A DNA stretch of 21,688 nt from a virus. Under the pieces are notes generated by a model. That model was not told the DNA's origin, did no database searches, and saw nothing but the letters and a program-made list of their open reading frames with translations. This document shows, piece after piece, positions 7,401 to 14,493 of this stretch. The stretch lies in IMG/VR virus record IMGVR_UViG_3300004097_000067, positions 1 through 21,688 of that record, one strand, 5' to 3'. The stretch's first letter is position 1. Every line of letters starts with the position of its first letter. A program made the translations under genes and the position numbers.

Positions 7401-7818
7401 TTTGACGGCCAGTCCTTTGGATATCGTCTAAGTCAACACTGTCACCTACTTCAGACGTGGCACCTGATTCTATATCGAACTTAGGTAGTAGGTTCTCATC
7501 GATAACGGGACCGCTGCCAACTAACTTTTCTGGATCTCGCTTATGTCTTGTCAATCTATTTAAGGTTGCCTCAACGATATCTGCAGCACGTTTATCGTTT
7601 TCTACGCTTGCTTCATCTACCATAACTCTACGTTTAGTAAAGACAGAAGAGTCTGAATCTTTTAACATGCCTTTAATCACTGTTAACGTTTCAGTGTCTA
7701 TTGGTAGTCTTTTTAAACCCGAGCTATCAGTTGTTAAGTTAGTTACGATGTCGTGTCGAAGGCGTTGGCCGAACTCCAAGTAATCTTCGTCATTCATTTG
7801 AGTATTTTCGTCGGTCAT
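7381..7818 (-). CDS. Small hypothetical phage protein on the minus strand, 145 aa
   Basis: Unrecognised. It is a charged, hydrophilic protein with a low-complexity acidic N-terminus (MTDENTQMNDEDYLEF) and a helical middle rich in Arg, Lys and Glu (ETLTVIKGMLKDSDSSVFTKRR). The C-terminal 40 residues look disordered. The minus-strand start has AAAGGATTCC before ATG. It is alone on its strand: the 3' end overlaps the preceding plus-strand gene and the 5' end lies 14 bases from the next plus-strand start. General features (small, charged, helix then tail) are compatible with a packaging adaptor or DNA-binding protein, but this is a guess. The plus-strand frame opposite is less protein-like, so I take the minus strand as the real one. 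Confidence 0.62.
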   Translation of the reverse strand: MTDENTQMNDEDYLEFGQRLRHDIVTNLTTDSSGLKRLPIDTETLTVIKGMLKDSDSSVFTKRRVMVDEASVENDKRAADIVEATLNRLTRHKRDPEKLVGSGPVIDENLLPKFDIESGATSEVGDSVDLDDIQRTGRQIRKGME

Positions 7819-7832
7819 AATGGAATCCTTTT

Positions 7833-8345
7833 ATGCTAAAATTAATTAGATATATTTTATTAAGATGTAATGAGTATAGTAAAAACAAAGCACACATGGC
7901 AGAGCTACATAAAATTAACGCCGATGATCTAATTGGTATTAGTATGTGGCACTGTAAAGGGTGGCTGATGCGTAACGAAAGTTTAGGTACTTCCGAACGT
8001 ATTGACAGTGAGATAAAGACTGACACTTATAATGTTGGTGTGCTTCTCTCTATTACAAAAGAACTTTCCGTGAACCTTTCCAAGACTGGAAGTGGTCGGT
8101 ATATATCAGATCTTCCAGACTGGCGTAATCGTGACATTAATACTGTCTCGCTAGACCGCTGGCTTGTAGATGCTGATGGTTATTACATCGATATGCGGGA
8201 AGCTGTTGAAGAATTATACGCGAACTTGTCAATTATTCACACTACTTTAAAGGGTGAGGAATATGTAGACCTTGTTTATCATTATCAAAAAAAACCGAAA
8301 GGTGTTTATCTATCTATCCTTTCTTTTATTAAGCAATTTAGTTAA
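7833..8345 (+). CDS. Hypothetical phage protein, 170 aa
   Basis: Unrecognised. The N-terminus is basic and hydrophobic (MLKLIRYILLRCNEYSKNK) but too short and too charged to call a membrane anchor with confidence. The middle has IKTDTYNVGVLLSITKEL and the C-terminus is LSILSFIKQFS. The ATG at 7833 is preceded by TGGAATCC. A later in-frame ATG at 7896 has no ribosome binding site, so the first is preferred. The DNA is visibly richer in A and T than the neighbouring genes, which can indicate later acquisition, though this was judged by eye. It begins only 14 bases from the divergent minus-strand start. Confidence 0.62.
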   Translation: MLKLIRYILLRCNEYSKNKAHMAELHKINADDLIGISMWHCKGWLMRNESLGTSERIDSEIKTDTYNVGVLLSITKELSVNLSKTGSGRYISDLPDWRNRDINTVSLDRWLVDADGYYIDMREAVEELYANLSIIHTTLKGEEYVDLVYHYQKKPKGVYLSILSFIKQFS

Positions 8346-8375
8346 CCTACACACTGTTAAGTGCGAGGATTAAAA

Positions 8376-8783
8376 ATGTCAAAGAAACATCTACAGAGTG
8401 CGATTGAAAACCCTGATCAGCAAATACGTGCGTCTAGTAATAACATACTAGGTAAAGTATATTGGTCATTAGTTAGTCAGTTGGGTATTACTCCAGCTTC
8501 GTTTAATGTGTCTTTAAACAGGTTTGTTAGGAATCCATGTAACGTTTCCGAACAGACTGCACACAAGCGGTCCGAAAAGATGTCTAATTTAACAGCAGAG
8601 CTGACCAACCCGGCACGTATGAGTTGGAATAAATTCTTGCAGGGTCTTCAAGCTATTGAAGTTGTTAAGATTAGGTTTAAGGTTGAGGTGTGGCGTGGCA
8701 AGCGACGCATCTATGCTGAGACTATCATTGAAACAGAATTAGATACGATACGTCCTGAAGAGGAGCGTAACGAAGGAGATTAA
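8376..8783 (+). CDS. Hypothetical phage protein, 135 aa
   Basis: Unrecognised. The frame opens with GTG at 8361, but GAGGAT at 8365-8370 is correctly spaced only for the ATG at 8376. The N-terminal part is helical and polar (HLQSAIENPDQQIRASSNN), and the second half has MSWNKFLQGLQAIEVV followed by a basic beta segment IRFKVEVWRGKRR. That would fit a small nucleic-acid-associated or regulatory protein, but no family is recognised. It is followed after one base by the next gene's start region, so they are co-transcribed. Confidence 0.68.
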   Translation: MSKKHLQSAIENPDQQIRASSNNILGKVYWSLVSQLGITPASFNVSLNRFVRNPCNVSEQTAHKRSEKMSNLTAELTNPARMSWNKFLQGLQAIEVVKIRFKVEVWRGKRRIYAETIIETELDTIRPEEERNEGD

Positions 8784-8784
8784 T

Positions 8785-9789
8785 ATGGCTACTACGCCGA
8801 AAGCAACGATGCATGGGAGTGATCCTAAGGTCACTCCAGTTGTAAAAGATGTCTATAAGGATGATGTACTAGTTACATCTAACGAGGTAAAGAAGCCCTC
8901 GCCCGTACAGTCGGCTGCTACTGAGTACCTTAAAAAGTTTGACACTGATACCAAAAGTGTTATTGGTACGATAACAAAGACCGTCTCAAGCGATGACCAA
9001 GGACTAACTGCCGACTTCGGATCTATTAAAAAGCGGCTGGAGACTTCGTTCGGTATCGGTGGCTCTACTACCGGGTTGAGTAACGTTCTTAAGAACGATA
9101 TCGGCAATGCGCTGGCTACCTTAACTGGTGAGAAAGACTCTAAGGTATTGTTTAACAAAGTAGCTACTGCCGTCAAAGATACTGACATCACTAGCGCTGC
9201 ATCTATTGTTGGCATGGTCAATACATTATCTGGCGAGAGTAAAGTGTTTACTATGCTGGATATAACCGCGCAGGCTGCTTTTGTTAGAGGTATCTCTAAG
9301 AAGCTCATAGCTTGGGGCGTGCCTGACATGCTTGACAAGTTTATTGAAAGCATCGAAGACGTCGCTACTAAGAATGCCTTATTGGAAGAAAATGCCATAC
9401 AGGCATCTAGTATTGGCGACTTGACGCAGACTAACTATTTCTGCACGCGAATGGGCCAACTTAGAGCAAGTGCTGTTAAAGATACGCTCATCATGAACCT
9501 TATGATTAATTATGAAATCGATCCCAATGAAGCACGTTCCTATGTTGTGTTAGGTGAGGAACTGCTGGCGTTCTATCTCTGGTTAGATCCATTGTGGGAT
9601 GCGGACAGTAAGGACGTTTCGTTAAAATCATTAGAGTTTCATACTTATGCGAATGAAGACGTCGTCGACATTCTTAGATATACAGACAGTGGTCTAGATG
9701 TAGTTCTAGGTTCACAGGTCATACTAGAGAAGCCACTAGAGACAGCTGGTGACTTATTCCCAACAATGATAGCGTGGCAACACGGTTAA
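8785..9789 (+). CDS. Hypothetical phage protein, possibly virion, 334 aa
   Basis: Unrecognised. The N-terminal 100 residues are polar, Thr/Ser/Lys/Asp-rich and probably flexible; a helical body follows from about residue 110 (ITAQAAFVRGISKKLIAWGV, DKFIESIEDVATKNALLEEN). The C-terminal domain ends in LFPTMIAWQHG. The composition, with many small polar residues and no enzymatic motif, resembles phage structural proteins, but that is composition only. GAAGGAGA before the ATG is a strong ribosome binding site, suggesting high expression. The next gene starts 10 bases after the stop. Confidence 0.68.
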   Translation: MATTPKATMHGSDPKVTPVVKDVYKDDVLVTSNEVKKPSPVQSAATEYLKKFDTDTKSVIGTITKTVSSDDQGLTADFGSIKKRLETSFGIGGSTTGLSNVLKNDIGNALATLTGEKDSKVLFNKVATAVKDTDITSAASIVGMVNTLSGESKVFTMLDITAQAAFVRGISKKLIAWGVPDMLDKFIESIEDVATKNALLEENAIQASSIGDLTQTNYFCTRMGQLRASAVKDTLIMNLMINYEIDPNEARSYVVLGEELLAFYLWLDPLWDADSKDVSLKSLEFHTYANEDVVDILRYTDSGLDVVLGSQVILEKPLETAGDLFPTMIAWQHG

Positions 9790-9799
9790 GGAAATTTAA

Positions 9800-10483
9800 A
9801 TGGAACAGGGTAAAATTAAAATAGAAGTTAGCGGTGAAAACCAAAAGATCGAAGTAATTACAGACGGTGTTAATACACTAGACTTTCGTGATAAGAGTAT
9901 GATACACCCAGTTAATTTATTTCTTATGGGTGAAACTATACAGGTTACTAATGTGTACGCTACTGCACAGCACTTCGCTGTAGGCATTACTGATAACGTT
10001 GTTGATATGTTATCTGTTTACATCAGTAGTCCTGCTGTGTCATATCGCCATATCCACAACATCAGTTGTAAGGAAACTATAAAGGATGCGCGTAAGATAC
10101 TTGCTACCTATGTTACACATCTAGGACGTAATGTGTCTTCAGACGAGTATAGTCGAACGCTACAATACTTGCGTGTACTTACGGTCCTAGGCGACAAGAA
10201 GATTATTGATAAGTTACAGGCTGCTATTAATTCAGATGATCAGGCAGAAGCATTTAGTGTGGCAATGAAACCACTGATGGATACTAAGGTAATGGTCGCC
10301 AAGTATATTTCGTTACTGGAGTTATACTACGGTTACGTTAAGGTTGAGATACTTACACCTGAAGATATTCTTACATGTCCTGTGACGTCGGTTGAATCTA
10401 GAATGCCTGCGGAAGACTTAGATAAGTGGGCGCTTGATCGTAAGATTATTGAAGAAAGCCAATCGGTAATGTTTGGACAGTAA
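9800..10483 (+). CDS. Hypothetical phage protein, 227 aa
   Basis: Unrecognised. The first 70 residues are beta-rich (KIKIEVSGENQKIEVITDGV), the rest helical, ending in EESQSVMFGQ. No membrane segment or catalytic motif is visible. AAGGAAA precedes the ATG. It lies in one run with the preceding gene. The probable true start of the following DUF488-like gene touches or overlaps its stop codon, suggesting coupled translation. Confidence 0.7.
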   Translation: MEQGKIKIEVSGENQKIEVITDGVNTLDFRDKSMIHPVNLFLMGETIQVTNVYATAQHFAVGITDNVVDMLSVYISSPAVSYRHIHNISCKETIKDARKILATYVTHLGRNVSSDEYSRTLQYLRVLTVLGDKKIIDKLQAAINSDDQAEAFSVAMKPLMDTKVMVAKYISLLELYYGYVKVEILTPEDILTCPVTSVESRMPAEDLDKWALDRKIIEESQSVMFGQ

Positions 10484-10875
10484 TTATAAGTACGTTATAC
10501 ACGTCGCATCTCTCGGTAGGTAAGCAGCTGAAGATGGGCGATAAAAGTACGGTGTTCCTTAACACAACTGTTAAGTCAGGGACGTCACTTATAGAGACCG
10601 CTCTTGCGCCAACATGGCCAATGGTGCTCGGTCATAAAAACAAAACTGTTAGTGATGCACGTTACTTGGAACTGTATAAAGCTAAGTTAGACTCAATGCC
10701 TAACGACTCCGTATCGCAGTTAACTGAGATGGCAAATAAAAAAGGTATTAATGTTGTTGTTTCTTGTTACTGTGGCGAGTCAGGTTTCTGTCACCGCTTC
10801 TTTCTTATTGACTACTTATGTGAACGCTTCGGCTTTAAGCGTGGGTACGAGATAAAGAAGTTATATGCGGACTAA
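10483..10875 (+). CDS. DUF488-like protein, probable non-ATG start, about 130 aa
   Basis: DUF488 proteins are small proteins of unsettled function with a conserved Cys-containing strand and a CHR motif. Here the C-terminal half reads VVVSCYCGESGFCHRFFLIDYL, matching that signature, and ALAPTWPMVLGHK matches the family's 'LAPTW' segment. The first ATG in frame (10534) would delete the family's first strand. Upstream, still open, the frame reads LYTSHLSVGKQLKMG, which matches the 'YTS' N-terminal strand. No ATG, GTG or TTG exists in frame between the upstream stop at 10450 and 10534. The most likely start is ATT at 10483 (overlapping the previous TAA) or ATA at 10486, with TTGGA just upstream. 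The exact start is uncertain; the family call is fairly firm. Confidence 0.62.
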   Translation: MISTLYTSHLSVGKQLKMGDKSTVFLNTTVKSGTSLIETALAPTWPMVLGHKNKTVSDARYLELYKAKLDSMPNDSVSQLTEMANKKGINVVVSCYCGESGFCHRFFLIDYLCERFGFKRGYEIKKLYAD

Positions 10876-10892
10876 GTATTTATAAGGGTAGT

Positions 10893-11441
10893 ATGTTAAA
10901 GATTAAAAAGAATGGTAAGGAATACTTACCTGCAGATGATGGCATCAGTCACATCAATGCGTATAGTAGATCCAATACTGTGCTTGGCAGATGGTTATCC
11001 AATTTTGCTTCGACTCAAGTAGAGTTAGAGTTTGGTGTGTTTGCTTCACTGGAGGCGTTGTATCATTACCTGAAGATCGTCAGAAGTTATGAAGTAGCGG
11101 GTGAAGTAATGCCGGATGAAATAGAGCATGCTCTAGAGCGTCTTAAAGGTATGTGTGGTCGCAATGCACAGACACTTGGACGAACGTTAAAGCAAACGGT
11201 TAGGCAGTCTGGTATCCGTACTATGGAAGAACCGGACAGTGTGTTCAATAAACGATTCACTCAAGGCATGTGTGTTAAGTTTATGAACGATGAAGATATG
11301 TTAGATAACCTACTCGACACAGTTGATTCAGGGATTCCTATCTTACACTATTATGTCGTCAATAACGATACGATCATACATAAGCCACATTACGATTGGC
11401 TAGTAGAGCGCATCGAAGATGCCATAAGTCAATGTAGTTAA
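10893..11441 (+). CDS. NADAR-like (YbiA/DUF1768 superfamily) protein, 182 aa
   Basis: NADAR proteins bind or cleave ADP-ribose-type substrates. Members include the riboflavin-pathway YbiA, and some in toxin-antitoxin pairs with DarT remove ADP-ribose from guanine in DNA. The signature is visible: GRWLSNF at residues 32-38 corresponds to the 'SNF' motif, and SLEALYHYLK at 52-61 corresponds to the 'SxExxYxxxK' helix that carries the catalytic Glu and Lys. A helical second half contains ERLKGMCGRNAQTLGRTLK, as expected. AAGGGTAG precedes the ATG, and a terminator follows the stop. In a phage, an anti-defence role reversing host ADP-ribosylation, or NAD-metabolite handling, is plausible but inferred. 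Confidence 0.65.
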   Translation: MLKIKKNGKEYLPADDGISHINAYSRSNTVLGRWLSNFASTQVELEFGVFASLEALYHYLKIVRSYEVAGEVMPDEIEHALERLKGMCGRNAQTLGRTLKQTVRQSGIRTMEEPDSVFNKRFTQGMCVKFMNDEDMLDNLLDTVDSGIPILHYYVVNNDTIIHKPHYDWLVERIEDAISQCS

Positions 11442-11444
11442 TAC

Positions 11445-11469
11445 AGTTGCCGTTCGCGGCAGCTTTTTT
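11445..11469 (+). terminator. Rho-independent terminator
   Basis: An 8-bp stem AGTTGCCG/CGGCAGCT (11445-11452 and 11457-11464, one G-T pair) closes on a TTCG tetraloop and runs into TTTTTT. It follows the NADAR-like gene and separates it from the next two genes. Confidence 0.85.
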
Positions 11470-11483
11470 ATTTGGAGATTAAA

Positions 11484-12083
11484 ATGTTAGAGAAGATGGC
11501 GAGACGGATAGAAAATAACAAGACAGTACTCCTGCCGAGCATACCACAACTTAGCGAGTGGAGTGTTGCAGACCGTGTTATTTTGAATGCTATACTTACA
11601 GATGCGCATAATGCAACTATACTAGGTGCTAAGTCTGAGGACCTTGCTATCCTCGGTGTACGTTTACGTCATACGGTAAATAGAACAATTCGGTCCGGTG
11701 GTCGTTTAAAGCGTATTAAACGTATGCATAGACAGCTTGTTAATAAGATCCTAATCTATAACGCCACAGTTGGATTGTGTAATGTTGCACACAACGCATG
11801 TGTCGTGGGTAAGGACGTTAGAATCAACACTCGCTGCGGGACGTCCTTTGTTACTATTGAGCCGTTTGCGGGTAAAGGTGCCATGATTGCCTTTATGTTG
11901 GACCATGACAAATTAGATAAAGACGCCTCCATTGATAGTCTGTTAAGCACTGTGGTATGTTGTGGCTTTAGTGTCGTTGAGTGGGTAGGTGGAAAATACC
12001 CTTCCGACATGGAGAGCATATGTTATGGAGTACTGACCCGCGGTGGGTTAGATTACGAATCAATTATAAGTAAGGACATTTAA
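11484..12083 (+). CDS. Hypothetical phage protein, 199 aa
   Basis: Unrecognised. The frame opens at TTG 11472, but GGAGAT at 11474-11479 is correctly spaced for ATG 11484, which I choose. The N-terminal half is basic and helical (RLRHTVNRTIRSGGRLKRIK, then RMHRQLVNK). The C-terminal half is beta-rich with four or five Cys (GLCNVAHNACVVGKDVRI, RCGTSF, VVCCGFSVVEW). The clustered basic residues could bind nucleic acid. It starts directly after a terminator, yet that hairpin is only about 15 bases from the start codon, so some expression may depend on readthrough. Its stop overlaps the next ATG (TAATG), implying coupled translation. Confidence 0.7.
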   Translation: MLEKMARRIENNKTVLLPSIPQLSEWSVADRVILNAILTDAHNATILGAKSEDLAILGVRLRHTVNRTIRSGGRLKRIKRMHRQLVNKILIYNATVGLCNVAHNACVVGKDVRINTRCGTSFVTIEPFAGKGAMIAFMLDHDKLDKDASIDSLLSTVVCCGFSVVEWVGGKYPSDMESICYGVLTRGGLDYESIISKDI

Positions 12084-12298
12084 TGTCGATGTTTAAATGC
12101 AGTCGCTGTGGCTGTAAAGAAAGTACTGCGACGTGTAGAGCACAGCTCGACATGCAAGAGGATGCAGCTTCACTATTATGTAGTGAGTGTGATCCTAAGG
12201 TCGGTGTATGGCACAGACGGTTTGCTAAGCTACCTTTTGATGGCCCGCATGTGTTGAATAAACACGGACCACTGCCAGAGAAATACAGACACAAATAA
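12083..12298 (+). CDS. Small zinc-ribbon-like protein, 71 aa
   Basis: Two cysteine pairs, C6-x-x-C9 (with C11 and C18 nearby) and C33-x-x-C36, fit a small zinc ribbon. The C-terminal part, WHRRFAKLPFDGPHVLNKHG, resembles that of other small phage zinc-finger proteins whose function is not known to me. The gene overlaps the preceding stop by one base (TAATG); an alternative ATG two codons later (12089) is also possible. It is the last gene of the plus-strand run, before a terminator. A minus-strand frame covers nearly the same bases but has no ribosome binding site and no recognisable product, so the plus-strand gene is preferred. It may be a nucleic-acid-binding or protein-binding adaptor. 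Confidence 0.66.
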   Translation: MSMFKCSRCGCKESTATCRAQLDMQEDAASLLCSECDPKVGVWHRRFAKLPFDGPHVLNKHGPLPEKYRHK

Positions 12299-12305
12299 AA
12301 GAAGA

Positions 12306-12334
12306 GAGGGGCTTGCGCTCCTCCCTTTTTTTTT
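12306..12334. terminator. Terminator between convergent genes
   Basis: A 7-bp stem GAGGGGC/GCTCCTC (12306-12312 and 12317-12323, one G-T pair) with loop TTGC is followed by CC and a run of nine T. On the minus strand the tail is TCTTCTTTTATTTG, so it may also act on the convergent virion gene ending at 12338. Confidence 0.82.
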
Positions 12335-12337
12335 GTC

Positions 12338-14431
12338 TTAACGTGAAACGCCTGCTGTCAGACCTGAAAGAACACGAGCTGGCATTGTATTTGCAATGCT
12401 GTTAGCTATACGTCCAGAACTAAATGCCGACTTCCATGAGAGCTTCCACTTGTTTAGATTGAACACAACTTTCTCTAGGTTGTATGTCATCTGTGTCAGT
12501 GAGGCCCCTCCGATAGTTGCCATGTAGTCAGTGTACATATTATCATCGTCGAAAATACTAGGGTCTCTGACTATGGGCATATGCATTATCTTAGCTAAAT
12601 CTTTAACCATGATAGTTACATCGCATGCTAACATCTTACCGTCAGCACGCCATCCCATATTACCTACGCCGCGCGAAACAGACACCGACTCAAACATGCC
12701 TAGTCTAACATTCTGGCGACCACGTGCATACATCTCGCAAAGAAACGGTGAACTGTATGTTTGCTTACCGTTAGATAGTGGCAACACGCCCGCCAATATA
12801 AACAACAGTGGTAACGTTATATCTTGAAATATAGATAAGTCATTACCGTACGGAGTTCTTAGCTGTATTGTGATACTCTCACTTGCAACTGATGCTGAAG
12901 ATCTATCCCACACTTCAGGGATGTCTGTAAATGAACTACCATAGATAGCGGATAAACCAGACAGGTTAAATGCCTGTAGCGTCCCGCCTAAGAAGTTCTT
13001 TACTGCAGATGTTGCAGAATCGACAAAATCAAAACCTGTCTTGCCACCGGAGAAAGTAACATCCAATGACTTGGCTGATGAAGATAAACCGTTTAGTGTG
13101 GATGCTATCTCTGCCTCTTTGGACGAGTTGCTAAATGAGTCAGATACTTCACTTTTGCCGGATACTTTAAACGTAACCCACTGACCACCGTCGCGTATTT
13201 CCGAGGCGGTCGTTTCAAGTACATCAGATGCAAATTCACCAATACTGCCCCAGAAGGTTTTGCTGGTTTGATTCACATCTACTTTCCCATCTTTCTTATT
13301 TGCAGACTCAGTAACGTCAGCCTGAAGTTGTTCACTGACGATACCGTCAGCTGACATACCCTCTGCCGATGCATACCGTTCTCTTAACGCGCCCCATACT
13401 TCCACCCTTTTTTTCTCATCCGCCTCACTTATTTGATAAGCCGGATTCTCCGCATACATGTAGGCCAAGGTAGATAGGGAAAGGTCGTTATCGTTAATTT
13501 GGGATTTTAACGTTGCGGACTTTCTAGCATCTTCCATATACTTCTCTAGCGCAGTTTGAAAGCTCTCTCCATCTGCTGCGTTAGTATATATCTCCTCTAT
13601 TGTCTTAGCCTGATAGTTGGCTAACGTCTGGTATCTGTTAACTGCTTTATATACATCGAATCTACCATCCGATTTCCATATATCTGGCAGTTGGCTATAT
13701 ACCTCTTCGATAGGTATGTTGTTCCCTTCTTCAGTAACTTCCTGATAACGATCACTATTGAACGGCTCTAACATCGGAACCAATTGGTGGTGGAGTAACT
13801 GTGTGTCGGCCATTGCTTGAACTGCCTGTAAGTACAGGTTCATCGTTGGCTTTAAGTAGTAATACTTCGATGGTTTTTTATTCAAGGCATATCTTAACAC
13901 ATTCGAAACTACCAGTAGTGGTACAATCACTGCGGCGGGTGCAAGTGCGAACATTACCGCAAGTCCGGTAGCGCCGCCTAACATGCGCATGACGCCAGAA
14001 TACTCACCCGTTCTAGCAAGACGTGCTGCATCTCGGTCGTACATGTTAGCATAGAATGCAATAGACCCAGTGTACTTAGCAACACCAAATCTGAAGTGGA
14101 CATATTGTGCCATATCGTCAATTGACTTTGAGTACACTCTACCCATTCTGTAACTGCCTGAGTTATTCTCATTCTCGAACGTACTCGATTTGTCGACTTG
14201 GTCTTTACCGTCACGGTATTCTATATTTGCCAATAGACCTGTGGCCTTTAGATCAGCAAACCGCGTTGACTGCGGCGGAGAATTTAAGGCTTGGTTACCA
14301 CCAAATGTAGTATCTGCAAACTTATAATCTGCGGAAGACTTCGGTACTGACAAATTTCTACGGTCTCTCGCGGTTGGCAGAAGTCCGAAAGCCCCGCGCA
14401 TCCATTTTGCATCGGTTAATCGTAATCCCAT
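12338..14431 (-). CDS. Large virion structural protein with a membrane-like segment, 697 aa
   Basis: Probable virion protein, from size, position and composition. The N-terminal region is charged; residues about 151-182 form a hydrophobic stretch (LGGATGLAVMFALAPAAVIV, then PLLVVSNVLRYAL) long enough for one or two membrane passes. A long, polar, probably extended region follows (about 230-430). Near the C-terminus, residues about 517-612 form a beta-rich domain with SSPFLCEMYARGRQNVRLGM, ESVSVSRGVGNMGWRADGKM and DVTIMVKDL. That pattern recalls tail or baseplate proteins in large phages, but I cannot name the family. AAGGAG lies upstream of the ATG. It is downstream of the giant tail gene on the same strand, with a terminator hairpin between. 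A tail or internal injection role is likely. Confidence 0.68.
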   Translation of the reverse strand: MGLRLTDAKWMRGAFGLLPTARDRRNLSVPKSSADYKFADTTFGGNQALNSPPQSTRFADLKATGLLANIEYRDGKDQVDKSSTFENENNSGSYRMGRVYSKSIDDMAQYVHFRFGVAKYTGSIAFYANMYDRDAARLARTGEYSGVMRMLGGATGLAVMFALAPAAVIVPLLVVSNVLRYALNKKPSKYYYLKPTMNLYLQAVQAMADTQLLHHQLVPMLEPFNSDRYQEVTEEGNNIPIEEVYSQLPDIWKSDGRFDVYKAVNRYQTLANYQAKTIEEIYTNAADGESFQTALEKYMEDARKSATLKSQINDNDLSLSTLAYMYAENPAYQISEADEKKRVEVWGALRERYASAEGMSADGIVSEQLQADVTESANKKDGKVDVNQTSKTFWGSIGEFASDVLETTASEIRDGGQWVTFKVSGKSEVSDSFSNSSKEAEIASTLNGLSSSAKSLDVTFSGGKTGFDFVDSATSAVKNFLGGTLQAFNLSGLSAIYGSSFTDIPEVWDRSSASVASESITIQLRTPYGNDLSIFQDITLPLLFILAGVLPLSNGKQTYSSPFLCEMYARGRQNVRLGMFESVSVSRGVGNMGWRADGKMLACDVTIMVKDLAKIMHMPIVRDPSIFDDDNMYTDYMATIGGASLTQMTYNLEKVVFNLNKWKLSWKSAFSSGRIANSIANTMPARVLSGLTAGVSR

Positions 14432-14450
14432 ATATTCTACTCCTTAATGT

Positions 14451-14476
14451 AAAAAAGATCGGGCCCGCAAAGGCCC
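14451..14476 (-). terminator. Terminator after the giant tail gene
   Basis: Read on the minus strand, GGGCC-TTTGCG-GGCCC forms a 5-bp stem and is followed by GATC and TTTTTT. It lies between two co-oriented late genes, before the ribosome binding site of the 697-aa gene, so it may attenuate rather than abolish transcription of the second gene. Confidence 0.68.
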
Positions 14477-14493
14477 TTCACTTTTTTTATTTG

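Noticed and set aside
7457-7783. Plus-strand frame opposite the 145-aa minus-strand gene
   Set aside because: It is Ser/Leu-rich with no ribosome binding site; the minus-strand gene has AAAGGA before its ATG and a balanced composition.
10534-10875. ATG at 10534 as the start of the DUF488-like gene
   Set aside because: It would remove the conserved first strand (LYTS), and its nearest GGTAGG is about 13 bases upstream, so it is not the preferred start. It is not formally excluded.
12064-12294. Minus-strand frame opposite the zinc-ribbon gene
   Set aside because: The plus-strand protein has paired CxxC motifs and a coupled TAATG start, whereas the minus-strand frame lacks a ribosome binding site and any recognisable motif.
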